Source of the DNA: DATMNR01 sp963702765
GTDB lineage: Bacteria > Chloroflexota > Ktedonobacteria > Ktedonobacterales > Ktedonobacteraceae
DNA: 64,000 nt
Direction of reading: 5' to 3'
NCBI GenBank assembly: GCA_963702765.1
Contig: CAVPEB010000051.1
Coordinates: 40,719-104,718 of the forward strand
Shown here piece after piece: positions 17,116 to 26,459 of the stretch; the stretch's first letter is position 1; each line of letters begins with the position of its first letter. Below the pieces are notes generated by a model, which was not told the DNA's origin, ran no database searches, and was given only the letters and a program-made list of their open reading frames with translations. A program made the position numbers and the translations under genes.

Positions 17116-17871
17116 TTACGCCCGAATCAAATAGCGGCTGTCGATATGACGTTCCCAGAATGCGAGAAAGGATTTCCGATACTTGGGAAGCCTGGCTTGC
17201 CCACGCCAGGTTGACTTGTCCGCAAAGCTTTTGATTTCAGCCGAAGGTGCAAAGTAGGCGATGGCGTTGTCAACCGCCAGAACGAAAGGAGGAAAGCCGT
17301 TATACACCGTAATCCAATTCGCGATCAGCGAACCTGTCCGGTGATTCCCCTCGATAAATAACTGCGGATAGCCAAGAATACTCACATAGATTTCGGCAGC
17401 GATTTTCAGTGGATTATTCCTCCGTTTTATGTGCAGCCCATACCAATTTTTTATCGGACCTATGTGTGTATAGAACTTTTCAGCCGTCGCTGTAATTGCT
17501 TTGGTATACTCAGCGATTAGCTGTTGATCTGTACCGTAATGAACTCTCTCATTCAGTATAAGCATATGCTCAATGCTTTCTTTTGAAAATGGCACGATCT
17601 GCTGCTCAAGCAGAGTATCTAAATAACTGTAGGCGCTCATCATTCTCATACGAATAGTTGCAGTAAAAGGCGTGTCTTTTCGACCAATTCCTCTCAGTTC
17701 CAGTTCATCATCAATCTCCGTCCAATGCATCTCGACTGTCCTGAGAGAAGCATCAATCGTTTCCAGGTTTAATCGTTCAGGCTTCACTTTCACTATTTCT
17801 GTTGACACCGTGTTTCTACTTTCTGCTATCTTGTTAGGTATACTATGGAAAGAGTATGTTCCTACGTACAT
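17116..17871 (-). CDS. Fic/Doc-like protein with a degenerate active-site motif
   Basis: 251 residues, mostly helical. The region YPQLFIEGNHRTGSLIANW (about 177-196) aligns by eye with the Fic motif HPFxxGNGRxxR: the GN-R part is kept, but the leading His is Gln and the Gly after Asn is His. True Fic enzymes transfer AMP or other phosphate groups and need that His, so this protein is probably inactive as an AMP transferase or does something different. The N-terminal half has no motif I know. It lies downstream of DUF385 and TetR genes on the same strand, 91 bases apart. Confidence 0.55.
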   Translation of the reverse strand: MYVGTYSFHSIPNKIAESRNTVSTEIVKVKPERLNLETIDASLRTVEMHWTEIDDELELRGIGRKDTPFTATIRMRMMSAYSYLDTLLEQQIVPFSKESIEHMLILNERVHYGTDQQLIAEYTKAITATAEKFYTHIGPIKNWYGLHIKRRNNPLKIAAEIYVSILGYPQLFIEGNHRTGSLIANWITVYNGFPPFVLAVDNAIAYFAPSAEIKSFADKSTWRGQARLPKYRKSFLAFWERHIDSRYLIRA

Positions 17872-17962
17872 AACAGGTACATGTGTCTGACCACTCTCTC
17901 AATATATGTCATACAGGCAGTTAACTCATGAAGGGCCTTGTCTGTTTCTGGTTTGCACCTCA

Positions 17963-18367
17963 TCAATGCTGGACTGGCACAGGGCCTGATGGCTTCATAA
18001 GCACAAACTTCATCTGCTTGCCAAATGTTCGAAAAAGCAGCCTGAAAAAAGCAGGAAACGCTATCAGAGCTTTTTCGGTATCAATTAATTCTGGTTTCCC
18101 TACCGCATAAAGCCTTTGATGCCAGAATATTGTACCACCCCGGGTTGCCTTCATATTGCGATACCAATCCACTTCTTCCCCATAGGTTAAGGCAATCACG
18201 AACCCTTCTCTCATCTGCCATACCCAGATCACTGTCTCGTAAGTCTTTCCGCTTCGACGACCAACGTGACGGATGATAGCAAACGGGCCTTGGGAAAAGT
18301 TCGTAAACCCGCGTAATACTCGATTGGTGACGTGCTTGTTAAAGGTACGTATGCGATCACGTAACAT
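17963..18367 (-). CDS. DUF385 / F420-dependent nitroreductase-like protein
   Basis: 134 residues with the split-barrel pattern of deazaflavin (F420)-dependent nitroreductases: PFAIIRHVGRRSGKTYETVIWVW, then GFVIALTYGEEVDWYRNMKA and GGTIFWHQRLYAVG. Relatives reduce quinones, nitro groups or other small oxidants with F420H2; binding of F420 here is an inference from family membership. It begins 26 bases after the TetR gene, so it is probably the regulated partner in the same operon. Confidence 0.8.
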   Translation of the reverse strand: MLRDRIRTFNKHVTNRVLRGFTNFSQGPFAIIRHVGRRSGKTYETVIWVWQMREGFVIALTYGEEVDWYRNMKATRGGTIFWHQRLYAVGKPELIDTEKALIAFPAFFRLLFRTFGKQMKFVLMKPSGPVPVQH

Positions 18368-18393
18368 TCTATTCTCCTTAATTAAGACCAGTG

Positions 18394-19029
18394 TTAACAG
18401 TTTAATGGTGTCAATGCGCGCATTATGACCTCAATGAGTACCTCAGCGCGTTCAAGAGGTGGAGGCTGTGCCTGCTCTTCTTCGGATATCAGACCTGAAA
18501 TGGCATAGCTTAAAAGCCCACCAAGCAACATACGCGACACAGCATCGAAATCAATGTCGGCGATGACCTGTTGCTCTCTGGCTGTTTGTAGCAGCGAGGT
18601 GATGATGGCGAGACCACGTTGCGTGACAGTTGAGAAAAACAGGGTACCGAGTTGCGGAAAGCGTGGCGCTTCTGCGATGATCATACGTACCAGGGGAAGA
18701 TAACCGGGCTGGCACATCATGGAAAGGATCTCGCTTGAAAGTTGCAGGAGTGCCTGGCGTAGCGATGGCAGATCATTTGGTGAGGGAAGGGCCGCAAGTT
18801 TCTCGGAAAAGTCTGGCTGCTCCATTGTCAGGTGGCCAAGTACATCGATAAAAAGTGCCTCTTTGCCAGGATAGTAGCGATAGAAGGTCTCCTTTGAGGA
18901 AATCCCTGCTTCCGCCAAAATGGCGTCAATGCTCGTCACTTGATATCCTTGCTGGATAAAGAGTCGATGGGCGGCGGTGCGAAGTCGTTCTCGTGTCTGT
19001 TGTGCGCGTATATTCTGTCTTTGTTTCAT
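18394..19029 (-). CDS. TetR-family transcriptional regulator
   Basis: 211 residues. The N-terminal HTH is typical (TRERLRTAAHRLFIQQGYQVTSIDAILAEAGISSKETFYRYYPGK, cut here as several short blocks; residues about 13-57), and the C-terminal ligand domain is helical and variable. A perfect palindrome lies between its -10 box and start, so it almost certainly represses itself and the downstream DUF385 gene until a ligand binds. The ligand is unknown; a toxic small molecule handled by the reductase would fit. Confidence 0.92.
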   Translation of the reverse strand: MKQRQNIRAQQTRERLRTAAHRLFIQQGYQVTSIDAILAEAGISSKETFYRYYPGKEALFIDVLGHLTMEQPDFSEKLAALPSPNDLPSLRQALLQLSSEILSMMCQPGYLPLVRMIIAEAPRFPQLGTLFFSTVTQRGLAIITSLLQTAREQQVIADIDFDAVSRMLLGGLLSYAISGLISEEEQAQPPPLERAEVLIEVIMRALTPLNC

Positions 19030-19045
19030 TGACTCTCATCTCTTT

Positions 19046-19100
19046 ATCGTACCGTACTTTACGGTACGATTATTATAAAACATAGGTTGTTGAGTGTCAA
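19046..19100 (-). promoter_or_regulatory. Consensus promoter with palindromic TetR operator
   Basis: On the minus strand TTGACA (19100-19095), a 17-base spacer and TATAAT (19077-19072) give a perfect sigma-70 type promoter. Directly downstream lies a 10-bp perfect inverted repeat, atcgtaccgt (19046-19055) and acggtacgat (19061-19070), with a 5-base centre. Its placement over the transcription start fits simple repression by the TetR protein encoded next to it. Confidence 0.85.
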
Positions 19101-19298
19101 GGGTTAGAGCAGTCCATTGAATGCTCATGACACGATATTAGTGAATGGATGGGATCAAGGAAAATTGCTGTGGCTTTGTAATGGATGAGATCACGTTAAT
19201 GTAACAGTTAAAACTAGCTTGACCTATTTCCTTGCCACAAAGCACTCACAAGCAGTAATATAGTAGTGCGTAACATATTCTTGAAAGAGGGATGAGCC

Positions 19299-19985
19299 AT
19301 GCCAACACTTGTCTTTTTGATCGATGTAGATAATACGCTCATCGATAATGACTTTGTCAAAAGTGATTTAGACGAACATATCAAAGTGGAAATGGGGGAG
19401 ACAGTGACTAGCCGCTTTTGGGAACTCTACGAACAAGCAAGGGAGGAAAGTGGCGTGGTCAATATTCCACTCGCTCTGAAGTGGCTGCGAGAACAAATTC
19501 CTCTTTCAGAACTGGATGAACAAACCTATTTGCATGTACATTCACTCTTCGATAACTATCCATTCTTTAACGCTCTCTACCCACATACGCTGGAGACACT
19601 TCGTTACTTGCGTACATTAGGGCTAACGGTAATTGTCTCGGACGGCGATTTGTATTTCCAGGCAGAAAAAATCTTCAACAGCGCCATTGCCGAAACTGTC
19701 GAGGGGCGTGTATTGATTTACATACATAAACAAGAACATCTCCACGAGATCATGAAACAATATCCTGCCGATCATTATGCGATGATCGATGATAAACCCC
19801 AGATTCTCCATGAAAGCAAGGTGATTTTGGGCAATAAGCTTACTACCGTCTTTGTGCAACAAGGTAAATATGCGGTAGATTCGAAACCAGACAACTTTGC
19901 ACCCGATATAACAGTGAAACATATCGGTGATCTAAGACGCTACAGTAGCGATCAATTTTTGCATGTGAAGCCAGAATTGATATAA
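19299..19985 (+). CDS. HAD-superfamily hydrolase
   Basis: 228 residues. Motif I is LIDVDNTL (Asp9 nucleophile, Asp11), motif II VIVSDGD (about 112-118), and the acidic motif IV is MIDDKPQIL (about 165-173). These are the catalytic marks of a magnesium-dependent phosphatase or related HAD enzyme. The helical cap between motifs I and II (about 15-95) suggests a small-molecule substrate. It ends 9 bases before the JAMM protease gene and both probably share a transcript. Confidence 0.85.
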   Translation: MPTLVFLIDVDNTLIDNDFVKSDLDEHIKVEMGETVTSRFWELYEQAREESGVVNIPLALKWLREQIPLSELDEQTYLHVHSLFDNYPFFNALYPHTLETLRYLRTLGLTVIVSDGDLYFQAEKIFNSAIAETVEGRVLIYIHKQEHLHEIMKQYPADHYAMIDDKPQILHESKVILGNKLTTVFVQQGKYAVDSKPDNFAPDITVKHIGDLRRYSSDQFLHVKPELI

Positions 19986-19994
19986 TGAGGCACT

Positions 19995-20525
19995 ATGCGA
20001 AAAAATCAAAAAGCGGAAGTTTCCATTGGCGCAAAGGCTAATGAAGCATTACTTCTCGATGTCTATAAACGCCAACGGATAGAAGCGTGCGGATTACTCA
20101 TAGGGACTATTGACCAGATAGGAAACTGGCACGTCGAAGACATACATCCGATGCGGAACATATATAACTCACCGGTATACTTTGAATTCGCTCCAGAAGA
20201 ACTACTTTCTGCAGATCTCGCGTATCCTGGCAGAGTGGTAGGGGCCTATCACAGCCATCCCACGGGTCTGGCAGTTGCGAGCCGAACAGACTATCAAAAT
20301 ATGAAACGAGTCAATACCGAAGAGAATATTCCGTGGGTATGGCTCATTATTAGTGGACCATTTGACCACTCACCATCGTTATTACAACAAGTACAACGAC
20401 GTTTACAAGGAATTCCTGATACATCAATAGTCGCTTATCACTATTATGCAGACGAAGATCTTCAGCGCATAACCATCAATTTTGAGAAAGAAACTGTTCC
20501 CCGCCCGATAAATCCTGAAGAATAA
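19995..20525 (+). CDS. JAB1/MPN/Mov34 (JAMM) metalloprotease-like protein
   Basis: 176 residues with a complete JAMM zinc site: Glu30 (RIEACGLLIG), His86 and His88 (YHSHP), Ser96 and Asp99 (SRTD), which is the exact HxHx7SxxD spacing. Bacterial members cut peptides or ubiquitin-like tags, or process sulfur-carrier proteins. No E1-like or ubiquitin-like gene is nearby, so the target is unknown. The C-terminal ~50 residues are specific to this protein. It follows the HAD gene by 9 bases. Confidence 0.88.
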   Translation: MRKNQKAEVSIGAKANEALLLDVYKRQRIEACGLLIGTIDQIGNWHVEDIHPMRNIYNSPVYFEFAPEELLSADLAYPGRVVGAYHSHPTGLAVASRTDYQNMKRVNTEENIPWVWLIISGPFDHSPSLLQQVQRRLQGIPDTSIVAYHYYADEDLQRITINFEKETVPRPINPEE

Positions 20526-20627
20526 TACAAGCTGCTATATCCTGAGACAAACGGGTCAATTTGTAGTCAAATCACAATAGATGCGCTATAATTGGCCCTG
20601 TTAACCGCATCATTGTAGAAGAAAGTA

Positions 20628-21824
20628 ATGGCAATGAGATGCCCAAATTGTAGCAACGAAATTAGCCTGGAAGAAACCTTCTGTGGCCAATGCGGCACGC
20701 CAGTCATCCTTTCAGCTAAACCAGTCGATCCAACAAACCGCCAGGGGCTATTGAGTAGTGGATATTATAGCGCCAGTTCCCCTGCTTCGGATATATATAA
20801 ATCTGGTATGCGGCCTTCAACCAATAACCAACCATCAATGATGCCATCTAGTACACAACAGCAAAACGGTTTCCATCAAGATCCTACTCAAGCCATGTCA
20901 GCCTCGCCATCCAATCAAGTTCAGAATTATCCAACAATGTATCCTCAGCAAAACTATGGAAACTCTTCAATACAATGGGGATATTCAGGCACAGGGCAAT
21001 CTATTCCCCAGATGATGCCTTTTCAGAGTGATAATTATACGGGCACTATGTACCCCCCGACTCAAACGTATCCTACTGGACAAGGTTATGGAATGCCCCC
21101 AGGTTTTACGCCACCGCCGCCAAAGAAACGAAGCAATATTGCTCTGATCATTATTTCTATTTTTATAACATTGGCACTCATTACTATATTGGCTTTTGGC
21201 GCAACATTGCTTGTTCGCACTAGCAATTCCAGTAAAGAACAACTCTCCCATCAAAATGCCACGGCAACAAGTGTGCCAACACCTACCTTAGTGCCAAATC
21301 CCAGTCCAACTTCTGCTCCATCTCCCACACCGACTCCATCACCCACATTCACACCAACGCCAACACCAGATGCTGGTTTCACTTTGTGCGACACTACATG
21401 CACCTCGAATGGCTTCTCAGTAGAATATCCGAATGGGTGGACACAGAATGCTACAGCTGATTCAACCGGAACGCAATTTACAAATCCTGCACAATCGGAC
21501 GAATTTGCAGCATTCAAGACACCTGGGACTACTTCTATAACTGCGGGTCAACTTGTCAATAATGACCTGAACAATTACGCTTCTCAATCAGGTTACAATG
21601 CACCAACTCCAACACCTTCTTCAAATGCAACCATCGGTGGTGAAAACTGGTCATATCAAATAGCGTACTACCAGCTAAATAACCAGACTGCACGGATTGA
21701 GGTTTATGCCACTGTACACCAGGGTAAAGCTTATATTATTGAACTACAGGCGCTTGATTCCCAATTCGATATGGTAAATACTCAATATTTTGAGAGAATG
21801 CTCGTCAAATTCCAATTCCAATAG
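20628..21824 (+). CDS. Zinc-ribbon membrane protein with extracellular domain
   Basis: 398 residues. The N-terminus is a zinc ribbon (CPNCSNE...CGQCGTP, residues 5-25). It is followed by a long Gln/Ser/Tyr/Pro-rich low-complexity region (about 40-165), a single membrane helix (about 172-195), a Thr/Pro repeat linker (about 215-245) and an outside domain of ~150 residues (GFSVEYPNGWTQN...). The layout suggests a cytosolic sensor or assembly tag joined to an extracytoplasmic beta-domain, as in other zinc-ribbon proteins of this group. A TATAAT lies at 20587-20592. The molecular function is unknown. Confidence 0.75.
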   Translation: MAMRCPNCSNEISLEETFCGQCGTPVILSAKPVDPTNRQGLLSSGYYSASSPASDIYKSGMRPSTNNQPSMMPSSTQQQNGFHQDPTQAMSASPSNQVQNYPTMYPQQNYGNSSIQWGYSGTGQSIPQMMPFQSDNYTGTMYPPTQTYPTGQGYGMPPGFTPPPPKKRSNIALIIISIFITLALITILAFGATLLVRTSNSSKEQLSHQNATATSVPTPTLVPNPSPTSAPSPTPTPSPTFTPTPTPDAGFTLCDTTCTSNGFSVEYPNGWTQNATADSTGTQFTNPAQSDEFAAFKTPGTTSITAGQLVNNDLNNYASQSGYNAPTPTPSSNATIGGENWSYQIAYYQLNNQTARIEVYATVHQGKAYIIELQALDSQFDMVNTQYFERMLVKFQFQ

Positions 21825-21914
21825 GTGAAACACATTTGACTCAGCTTCAATTGTAATGTAGCATGTCATGGGCATTCGGGAATGCAATTCCAAATCGAGA
21901 AGGGACACAAACCT

Positions 21915-23243
21915 ATGACTGTACTTGCGATCATCGGAGCACAATGGGGAGATGAAGGCAAAGGGAAAATTGTTGATAAGTTATCTCCGCATGCAGACTT
22001 TGTAGTCAGATATCAGGGTGGTAGCAATGCAGGACATAGAGTGGTCCATGAACAAAGTGAATTCTCTTTTCGTCTTGTGCCATCGGGCATTCTCTTCCCA
22101 AACACAAAATGCATCATAGGAAACGGCGTAGTAGTCGATCCAAAGGGCCTCCTCAATGAGATGGAAGAACTTCAAAGCAGAGGCATAGATACGTCCAGAC
22201 TCTATATTAGTGAGCGGGCACACGTGGTTATGCCTTACCATTTCCTACTCGATCGTTTTGAGGAAGAAGCAAGGGGAGCAGATAAAATCGGTTCTACGCA
22301 ACGAGGTATCTCCCCGGCGTACGTGGACAAACATGCGCAAATCGGCATTCGTATGGCGGATTTGCTCGATGTAGATACTTTCCGTGCCAAACTAGCCACT
22401 ATTTTACAACAAAAGAATCGCATGATAACCCAGATCTATGGGCAACCACCGCTCTCACTTGAAGAGATACACGGCGAATATTTCGGTTACGGCCAACGCT
22501 TACGATCTCATATTACTGATACACAAGCTATGCTTCACGAAGCGCTGTTCGAACGAAAAACAATAATTCTAGAGGGCGCTCAAGGCGCTTTGCTCGACAT
22601 TGACTTCGGAACGTACCCTTATGTCACTTCATCCTCAACAATGGCAGCTAACGCATCTAGCGGAGCGGGTTTGCCGCCCCATTCTATCGATCGAGTTATC
22701 GGCGTCTACAAAGCTTACATTACACGTGTCGGTAGTGGACCCATGCCTACTGAACTCTTTGATGAAACTGGGAATATCATGCGAGATCGAGGTCATGAAT
22801 ATGGCACCAATACTGGACGAGAGAGGCGTTGTGGATGGTTTGATGCCGTAGCCGGTCGCTTTGTTGCTCAATTAAATGGTATGGACGCTGCTGTAATTAC
22901 CAAGCTCGATGTGCTTGATACACTACCCAAAATCAAAATCTGCACTTCGTATCAACTCAAAGGGAAAACAGTGCATAGTCTTCCAGCTACACAGAGCGAT
23001 CTGGCAGCATGTGAACCAGTGTATGAAGAGTTGTCAGGCTGGCAATGCGATACTACAGAAGTGTGTACTTATGAAGAATTACCCGAAGAAGCGAAGAAGT
23101 ATTTGAAGCGCCTGGAGGAATTGTTGGAGACTCCAATCGCAATGGTTTCGGTTAGCCCACAAAGAGGTAGAACGATTCAAATTCAAGATGTGCTGGCTAC
23201 GCCTGAGTACGATGCGCGCTATCCGAGAAATGCACATCGATGA
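21915..23243 (+). CDS. purA: Adenylosuccinate synthase
   Basis: The start at 21915 (MTVLAIIGAQWGDEGKGK) is chosen over an upstream ATG because it matches the family start and follows GAGAAGGGA. The 442-residue product is normal length. The GTP-binding loop GDEGKGK, the IMP-binding STQRGISPAY and the Switch/Asp regions (YVTSSSTMAANASSGAG, GTNTGRERRCGWFD) are all present. It joins IMP and aspartate with GTP in the first committed step from IMP to AMP. It is monocistronic here. Confidence 0.97.
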   Translation: MTVLAIIGAQWGDEGKGKIVDKLSPHADFVVRYQGGSNAGHRVVHEQSEFSFRLVPSGILFPNTKCIIGNGVVVDPKGLLNEMEELQSRGIDTSRLYISERAHVVMPYHFLLDRFEEEARGADKIGSTQRGISPAYVDKHAQIGIRMADLLDVDTFRAKLATILQQKNRMITQIYGQPPLSLEEIHGEYFGYGQRLRSHITDTQAMLHEALFERKTIILEGAQGALLDIDFGTYPYVTSSSTMAANASSGAGLPPHSIDRVIGVYKAYITRVGSGPMPTELFDETGNIMRDRGHEYGTNTGRERRCGWFDAVAGRFVAQLNGMDAAVITKLDVLDTLPKIKICTSYQLKGKTVHSLPATQSDLAACEPVYEELSGWQCDTTEVCTYEELPEEAKKYLKRLEELLETPIAMVSVSPQRGRTIQIQDVLATPEYDARYPRNAHR

Positions 23244-23364
23244 AGCGGAGACTTACATGCATTCTCGAGGTGTAAAAGATAATCCGGCACGAGGTCTTAT
23301 GAAAAATTGTCAACTGAACTCAGCTTTCATATATCGCTGATACCCTCCGGTCTTACTACCCAAA

Positions 23365-24285
<921 letters not shown>

Positions 24286-26445
24286 CTACGCGATATACTT
24301 CCGTTTGCTGTTCAGATAATCGATCAGCAGGTATTCACCGAGATTGTTCTTGTCAGCATAAAAGGTACGGCCATGGTTGATCGAAGAGAGTTGATTCACA
24401 AAGGCCACCATCCAACGATCATCCTCTAACATAAAGGTATTGATAGTAATACCTTCACGCGTACATCGCTGTACCTCTAATAACGTTTGTTGTTCAGCAA
24501 AGGGATTCGGTGGATAACCGAATTGCCATCCACCTTCCTCAAACCAGACAGTAGGACCGCCATCTGTTATCATGATGATCTGTTTATTCACACCGTGATG
24601 TCGAGCTAACAATTGGCGTGCCAGCATGAACCCATGAGCCATATTCGTGCCTGTGCTGTTATCGTAGCGTCCCATCTCTACAAGTTCTTCAGGTTTGTAT
24701 TCGCGAGCGACGAATGAGAAACCAACAACATGCAGGTTGTCACGTGGGAACTGCGAACGAATCAAACTTTCCAGAGCCACCGCTACCTTTTTAGCGGCCG
24801 GTTGGCAGCCATTGTAGACCATGCTCATACTCAGATCGATCATCAATACGGTTGAAGATTGAGTCGTAAATTCGGTTCTATAGACCTCAAAATCATCCTT
24901 TTCCAGCCCTACAGGTGTACCCGTGCCACGACGATGCAAGGCATTCATAAGCGTTTTTTCCAAGTCCAGAAGGAAAGGATCACCAAATTGATATGGCTTG
25001 CTTTCATCGGTACGCTCGCCTCCAACACCGCGGAATGGACTGATATGGCGACCAAATCCATCACGCTTCAGCTTGTTAAAGATGTCTTGAAGAGCTTTCT
25101 GACCAATTTTACGAATACCACGCGCAGTCAATTCCCAGCGATTGCCCTTTTTCTGAATATAACCTGCCTCCTCCAGAACCTTCATGAGTTCTTTCAGTTG
25201 CTCGACTGATTGATACTCCTCATCGCCAAGCAGGTCTTTGACCTTGTCGCTATCGATTGCTTCAAGATTATCCATACGGCGAGCTTCCTGAATTTGATCC
25301 TCCAGGCCCTCCATTTGCTGCAAACGACCCATCATACGCATCGCTTCGTTTAGCGGTAGCGATTCATCACCCCGAAAAGGAAAGCGAGTGCGCATCTGTT
25401 CCATTGGAGCAAGAGCCTCGAGATTCATAGCCAGTTCCATCATATCAACACGAATGCGATCATCTCCCATAAGTTGCTCCATGAGATCCTGAAGCTCCTG
25501 GCGTTGTTCAGGTGAAAGATTATCCATGATACCTTGCATGGCAGCCATTTGCTGTTGCATTTGTTCGATCAGATCATCAAGCGAATTGACGCCTGGGAAG
25601 TACTCCCCGTGTTTCTGCATGAACGAGTCGAAGTCGGGTTCTCGACCCTCCTGGCGATCACGCAGCATTTTGTTAAGGTCGCGAATCATCTCTCGCATTT
25701 TGGCAATATCCTCAGGGGTCATGTTTTGCAAAGACTGCTGCATACCCTGAAAAAACTGCTGCATCATCTGTTGTTGCAGACTATCCATCAGCTCTTTGAA
25801 TTTTTCGCGTGCCTCATCGTCCATAAAGTCGTATTCGGAAAGCCCTTTTATCTGGCCAGGAATATCCTGAGGAAGTTTATCAAGGTAATCTTGTTTCCTC
25901 TTTGCAATCATCTCCAGCATCTTGCGTTTTTGCTCAGGCGTAAGATCATCATTACTCTCACCTGATGGTCCAGACTGACTACTGCTCGATGCTGGTGGAC
26001 TTTCCTGCTCACTGGCATCCTGCGGTTGACTCGTTCCCTGCTGCTGGTCGGAAGGATGTTGTTGGTCAGATGCTTGTGATGGTTGAGAGGATTCGTTATT
26101 CCCATCCAGGCGTTGCTGGATACCTTCCCGTTCCAGGCTCTTGATCTCTTCGAGCTTTTCGCGCAGATCATCCATCACACCAGAGGCCATATTGTAACGA
26201 TTGAGTTGCTCGTTACGCATATTACGCATGCGCTCCATCAACTCACGTAGACCCATGGTCTTACGGCCATCCTCGCCACGAATACCATCCTGCATCAATC
26301 GTTTCAGCGCCTGTTGCAGGTTCCCATCCTCCATATAATCATCCGACAGGGCATTCAGAATATCATCGGCATCAAGCCCTTCGATGTTTTGGGTACCATC
26401 CCAGCGCGAATATCCGTAGCGATTCTTATGAAAGCGTTTGAACAT
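24286..26445 (-). CDS. VWA-domain protein (partner of the AAA+ ATPase upstream)
   Basis: 719 residues. Residues about 1-130 are charged, followed by a Gln/Ser/Pro-rich linker (about 118-165) and long helical, Met/Gln/Glu-rich repeats (about 170-370, for example QQQMMQQFFQGMQQ and EQMQQQMAAMQ). The C-terminal VWA domain starts near 525 with the metal-binding MIDLSMSM (DxSxS) and includes TDGGPTVWF. VWA proteins next to such ATPases act as adaptors in metal insertion or protein remodelling, like magnesium chelatase subunit D; the substrate here is unknown. It follows the ATPase gene by 14 bases. Confidence 0.85.
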   Translation of the reverse strand: MFKRFHKNRYGYSRWDGTQNIEGLDADDILNALSDDYMEDGNLQQALKRLMQDGIRGEDGRKTMGLRELMERMRNMRNEQLNRYNMASGVMDDLREKLEEIKSLEREGIQQRLDGNNESSQPSQASDQQHPSDQQQGTSQPQDASEQESPPASSSSQSGPSGESNDDLTPEQKRKMLEMIAKRKQDYLDKLPQDIPGQIKGLSEYDFMDDEAREKFKELMDSLQQQMMQQFFQGMQQSLQNMTPEDIAKMREMIRDLNKMLRDRQEGREPDFDSFMQKHGEYFPGVNSLDDLIEQMQQQMAAMQGIMDNLSPEQRQELQDLMEQLMGDDRIRVDMMELAMNLEALAPMEQMRTRFPFRGDESLPLNEAMRMMGRLQQMEGLEDQIQEARRMDNLEAIDSDKVKDLLGDEEYQSVEQLKELMKVLEEAGYIQKKGNRWELTARGIRKIGQKALQDIFNKLKRDGFGRHISPFRGVGGERTDESKPYQFGDPFLLDLEKTLMNALHRRGTGTPVGLEKDDFEVYRTEFTTQSSTVLMIDLSMSMVYNGCQPAAKKVAVALESLIRSQFPRDNLHVVGFSFVAREYKPEELVEMGRYDNSTGTNMAHGFMLARQLLARHHGVNKQIIMITDGGPTVWFEEGGWQFGYPPNPFAEQQTLLEVQRCTREGITINTFMLEDDRWMVAFVNQLSSINHGRTFYADKNNLGEYLLIDYLNSKRKYIA

Positions 26446-26459
26446 GATGAGCGTTCCTT

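Noticed and set aside
21251..21517. Gly/Val-rich minus-strand frame
   Set aside because: Mirror of the Thr/Pro repeat linker of the zinc-ribbon membrane protein.
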